The position numbers were made by a program, and so were the translations under genes. Under the pieces are notes generated by a model. It did no database searches, was not told where the DNA came from, and worked only from the letters and a program-made list of their open reading frames with translations. Below, piece by piece: positions 6,105-7,068 of a DNA stretch of 7,068 bases. The stretch's first letter is position 1. Every line of letters begins with the position of its first letter. The DNA is from a gamma proteobacterium symbiont of Lucinoma myriamae (GTDB lineage: Bacteria > Pseudomonadota > Gammaproteobacteria > GRL18), in the NCBI GenBank assembly GCA_025655635.1, contig JAHXIM010000002.1, positions 1 through 7,068 of the forward strand, in the 5' to 3' direction.

Positions 6105-6962
6105 CTAAACTTTCAAAAAAAGTTCATCCATTCTTCCCCATTCAAAGTCACTGAATAATCGAATAAGTCTTTTTTCTGTTTTGTGTAAATTAAGATAATG
6201 TCTGAAACGTGATTTTAAATTTGCTTTATGTTGTTTTGGTTGCTCAGGATCAATTTCCCAGGGATGAAAATAAAAAATGGCTGCTTGTTTATCACAAATA
6301 TTCACCTGTTGAATATTCCATCTAGAAATAACATAAGGGTAAAAGCGAAAAAAGCCACCGCCACCTGCAGGAAAGTTTTTATTGGCAATTTTTACTGTTG
6401 TCACCGGAATTTCCAATAAACCATTTTCACATTGATAAGCAAAGCGCGACGCATCAGGAATACCATAAAGATCATGTTTCACTGGATACACACTTGAGCT
6501 GTATAGGTAGCCTGCATCAAACAACTCATCATGAGCCCAGTGGTTTTCTTTATTAATAGAGTAACTGGGAGCACGATAACCTGTGACCTGCACACCTGAC
6601 ATATCCTCCAGAATCGTTTTTGCTTGAGTAATATCCTCTCTGAACTCTGAACGAGATTGAAAAGTTACTCTTTGATGTCCATAACCATGGCTGGCTAATT
6701 CATGTCCTTGATCGATAATTCGTTTTACGATACCGGGATAGCGTTCAGCGACCCACCCCAGGACAAAAAAAGTACTTTTTATATCATGAGCATCAAATAG
6801 ATCCAATATTCTATTGGTATTTTTTTCCACTCTGTGAGGAAAGTTTTCCCAATCTGAACGTAATATACTGTCTTCAAATGCTGAAACCTGAAAAAAGTCT
6901 TCAACATCAACTGTCATCGCATTTTTAATAATCTTTTTTTCTGCATGACTTTGTTTAATCAA
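6105..6962 (-). CDS. XrtA/PEP-CTERM-locus polysaccharide deacetylase (TIGR03006-like)
   Basis: A 285-residue NodB-homology (carbohydrate esterase 4) protein of the subfamily found in exosortase A/PEP-CTERM exopolysaccharide loci. It is expected to remove N-acetyl groups from polysaccharide amino sugars. Visible motifs are TVDVEDFFQVSAFE (17-30) with metal and catalytic acids D19 and D22, the metal histidines H92 and H96 in SHGYGH, and GYRAPSYS (128-135). FPAGGGGFFRFYP is at 197-209 and FHPWEIDPEQP with H233 at 232-242; the last two are characteristic of this subfamily. No signal peptide is seen. The start is uncertain: TTG at 6962 lies 2 nt after the upstream stop, and an in-frame TAA blocks any longer form. 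The ATG at 6917 (residue 16) would begin right at the conserved motif. It is probably translationally coupled to the partial gene upstream and converges on ugd. Confidence 0.92.
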   Translation of the reverse strand: MIKQSHAEKKIIKNAMTVDVEDFFQVSAFEDSILRSDWENFPHRVEKNTNRILDLFDAHDIKSTFFVLGWVAERYPGIVKRIIDQGHELASHGYGHQRVTFQSRSEFREDITQAKTILEDMSGVQVTGYRAPSYSINKENHWAHDELFDAGYLYSSSVYPVKHDLYGIPDASRFAYQCENGLLEIPVTTVKIANKNFPAGGGGFFRFYPYVISRWNIQQVNICDKQAAIFYFHPWEIDPEQPKQHKANLKSRFRHYLNLHKTEKRLIRLFSDFEWGRMDELFLKV

Positions 6963-6964
6963 TA

Positions 6965-7068
6965 TTACTTACCCAAAGATTTTTTAAAGGTTGCTATTTC
7001 TTGCTCAACTTTAAGTTCAAAATTTTTAATTGTTTCTTCAATATCAACAAAATCAGAAGATATTGTTT
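6965..7068 (-). CDS. 3' end of an upstream gene, partial, identity not determined
   Basis: The last 33 codons of a minus-strand gene, cut by the window edge, ending DFVDIEETIKNFELKVEQEI...KKSLGK and TAA at 6967-6965. The visible tail is charged and probably a single long helix or coiled coil. It stops two bases before the TTG proposed as the deacetylase start, so the two are almost certainly in one operon. In XrtA-type loci the gene before the deacetylase is often an ExeA-like ATPase (TIGR03015), which would be compatible. That is inference from gene order only; 33 residues are not enough to recognise a family. Confidence 0.6.
   Translation of the reverse strand, partial: TISSDFVDIEETIKNFELKVEQEIATFKKSLGK

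Noticed and set aside
6108..6124. AACTTT/AAAGTT hairpin after ugd as a terminator
   Set aside because: It is a six-bp AT-rich stem with no following T-run on the ugd transcript, and it lies within deacetylase codons.
6228..6419. 63-codon open frame on the plus strand
   Set aside because: It lies antisense within the deacetylase, whose motifs cover this stretch; no ribosome binding site or family resemblance.
1..7068. CRISPR array, IS element, toxin-antitoxin pair, tRNA or rRNA
   Set aside because: A read-through found no regularly spaced repeats, transposase, cloverleaf or rRNA-like sequence.

Overview
This 7,068-bp AT-rich stretch looks like chromosomal DNA of a gammaproteobacterium. The evidence is a UDP-glucose 6-dehydrogenase of exactly the E. 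coli type (388 residues from its preferred start), a YhcC-type radical SAM gene, and an XrtA/PEP-CTERM-class polysaccharide deacetylase. The sequence does not allow a genus to be named. Most of the window (about 1524 to 7068) is part of an extracellular polysaccharide locus of the kind that accompanies exosortase A (XrtA/EpsH). The left end is unrelated housekeeping-type sequence.

Layout from left to right. Positions 1-73 lie downstream of yhcC and hold no supportable gene. yhcC (74-1003, minus) follows. The 520-bp interval 1004-1523 holds a complete 57-codon gene on the minus strand (1141-1314) with a ribosome binding site. It also holds two candidate regulatory palindromes and a possible yhcC promoter. 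Next is a minus-strand unit read from right to left: UDP-glucuronate 4-epimerase (3740-4783), membrane family 2 glycosyltransferase (2550-3701), a 16-codon leader frame (2453-2503), and a GT-B glycosyltransferase (1524-2456). A 138-bp divergent control region (4784-4921) separates the epimerase from ugd (4922-6088, plus). ugd converges, with a 16-bp gap, on a polysaccharide deacetylase (6105-6962, minus). The last 104 bases are the 3' end of another minus-strand gene, two bases upstream of the deacetylase start.

How the genes fit together: Ugd oxidises UDP-glucose to UDP-glucuronate, and the divergent epimerase converts that to UDP-galacturonate. The pair is therefore a self-contained supply of acidic sugar nucleotides. 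The two glycosyltransferases presumably use these or other nucleotide sugars to build the repeat unit or polymer, and the deacetylase trims N-acetyl groups from the product. The polymer is thus predicted to contain uronic acid and to be partly deacetylated. The exosortase itself, polymerase and export genes are not in the window and would be expected beyond the right edge.

No IS element, CRISPR array, tRNA, rRNA or convincing rho-independent terminator was seen. The least explained items are the 57-residue Arg-rich protein with its palindromic upstream region, the leader frame that carries the best Shine-Dalgarno sequence of its operon, and the dyad overlapping the candidate yhcC promoter.
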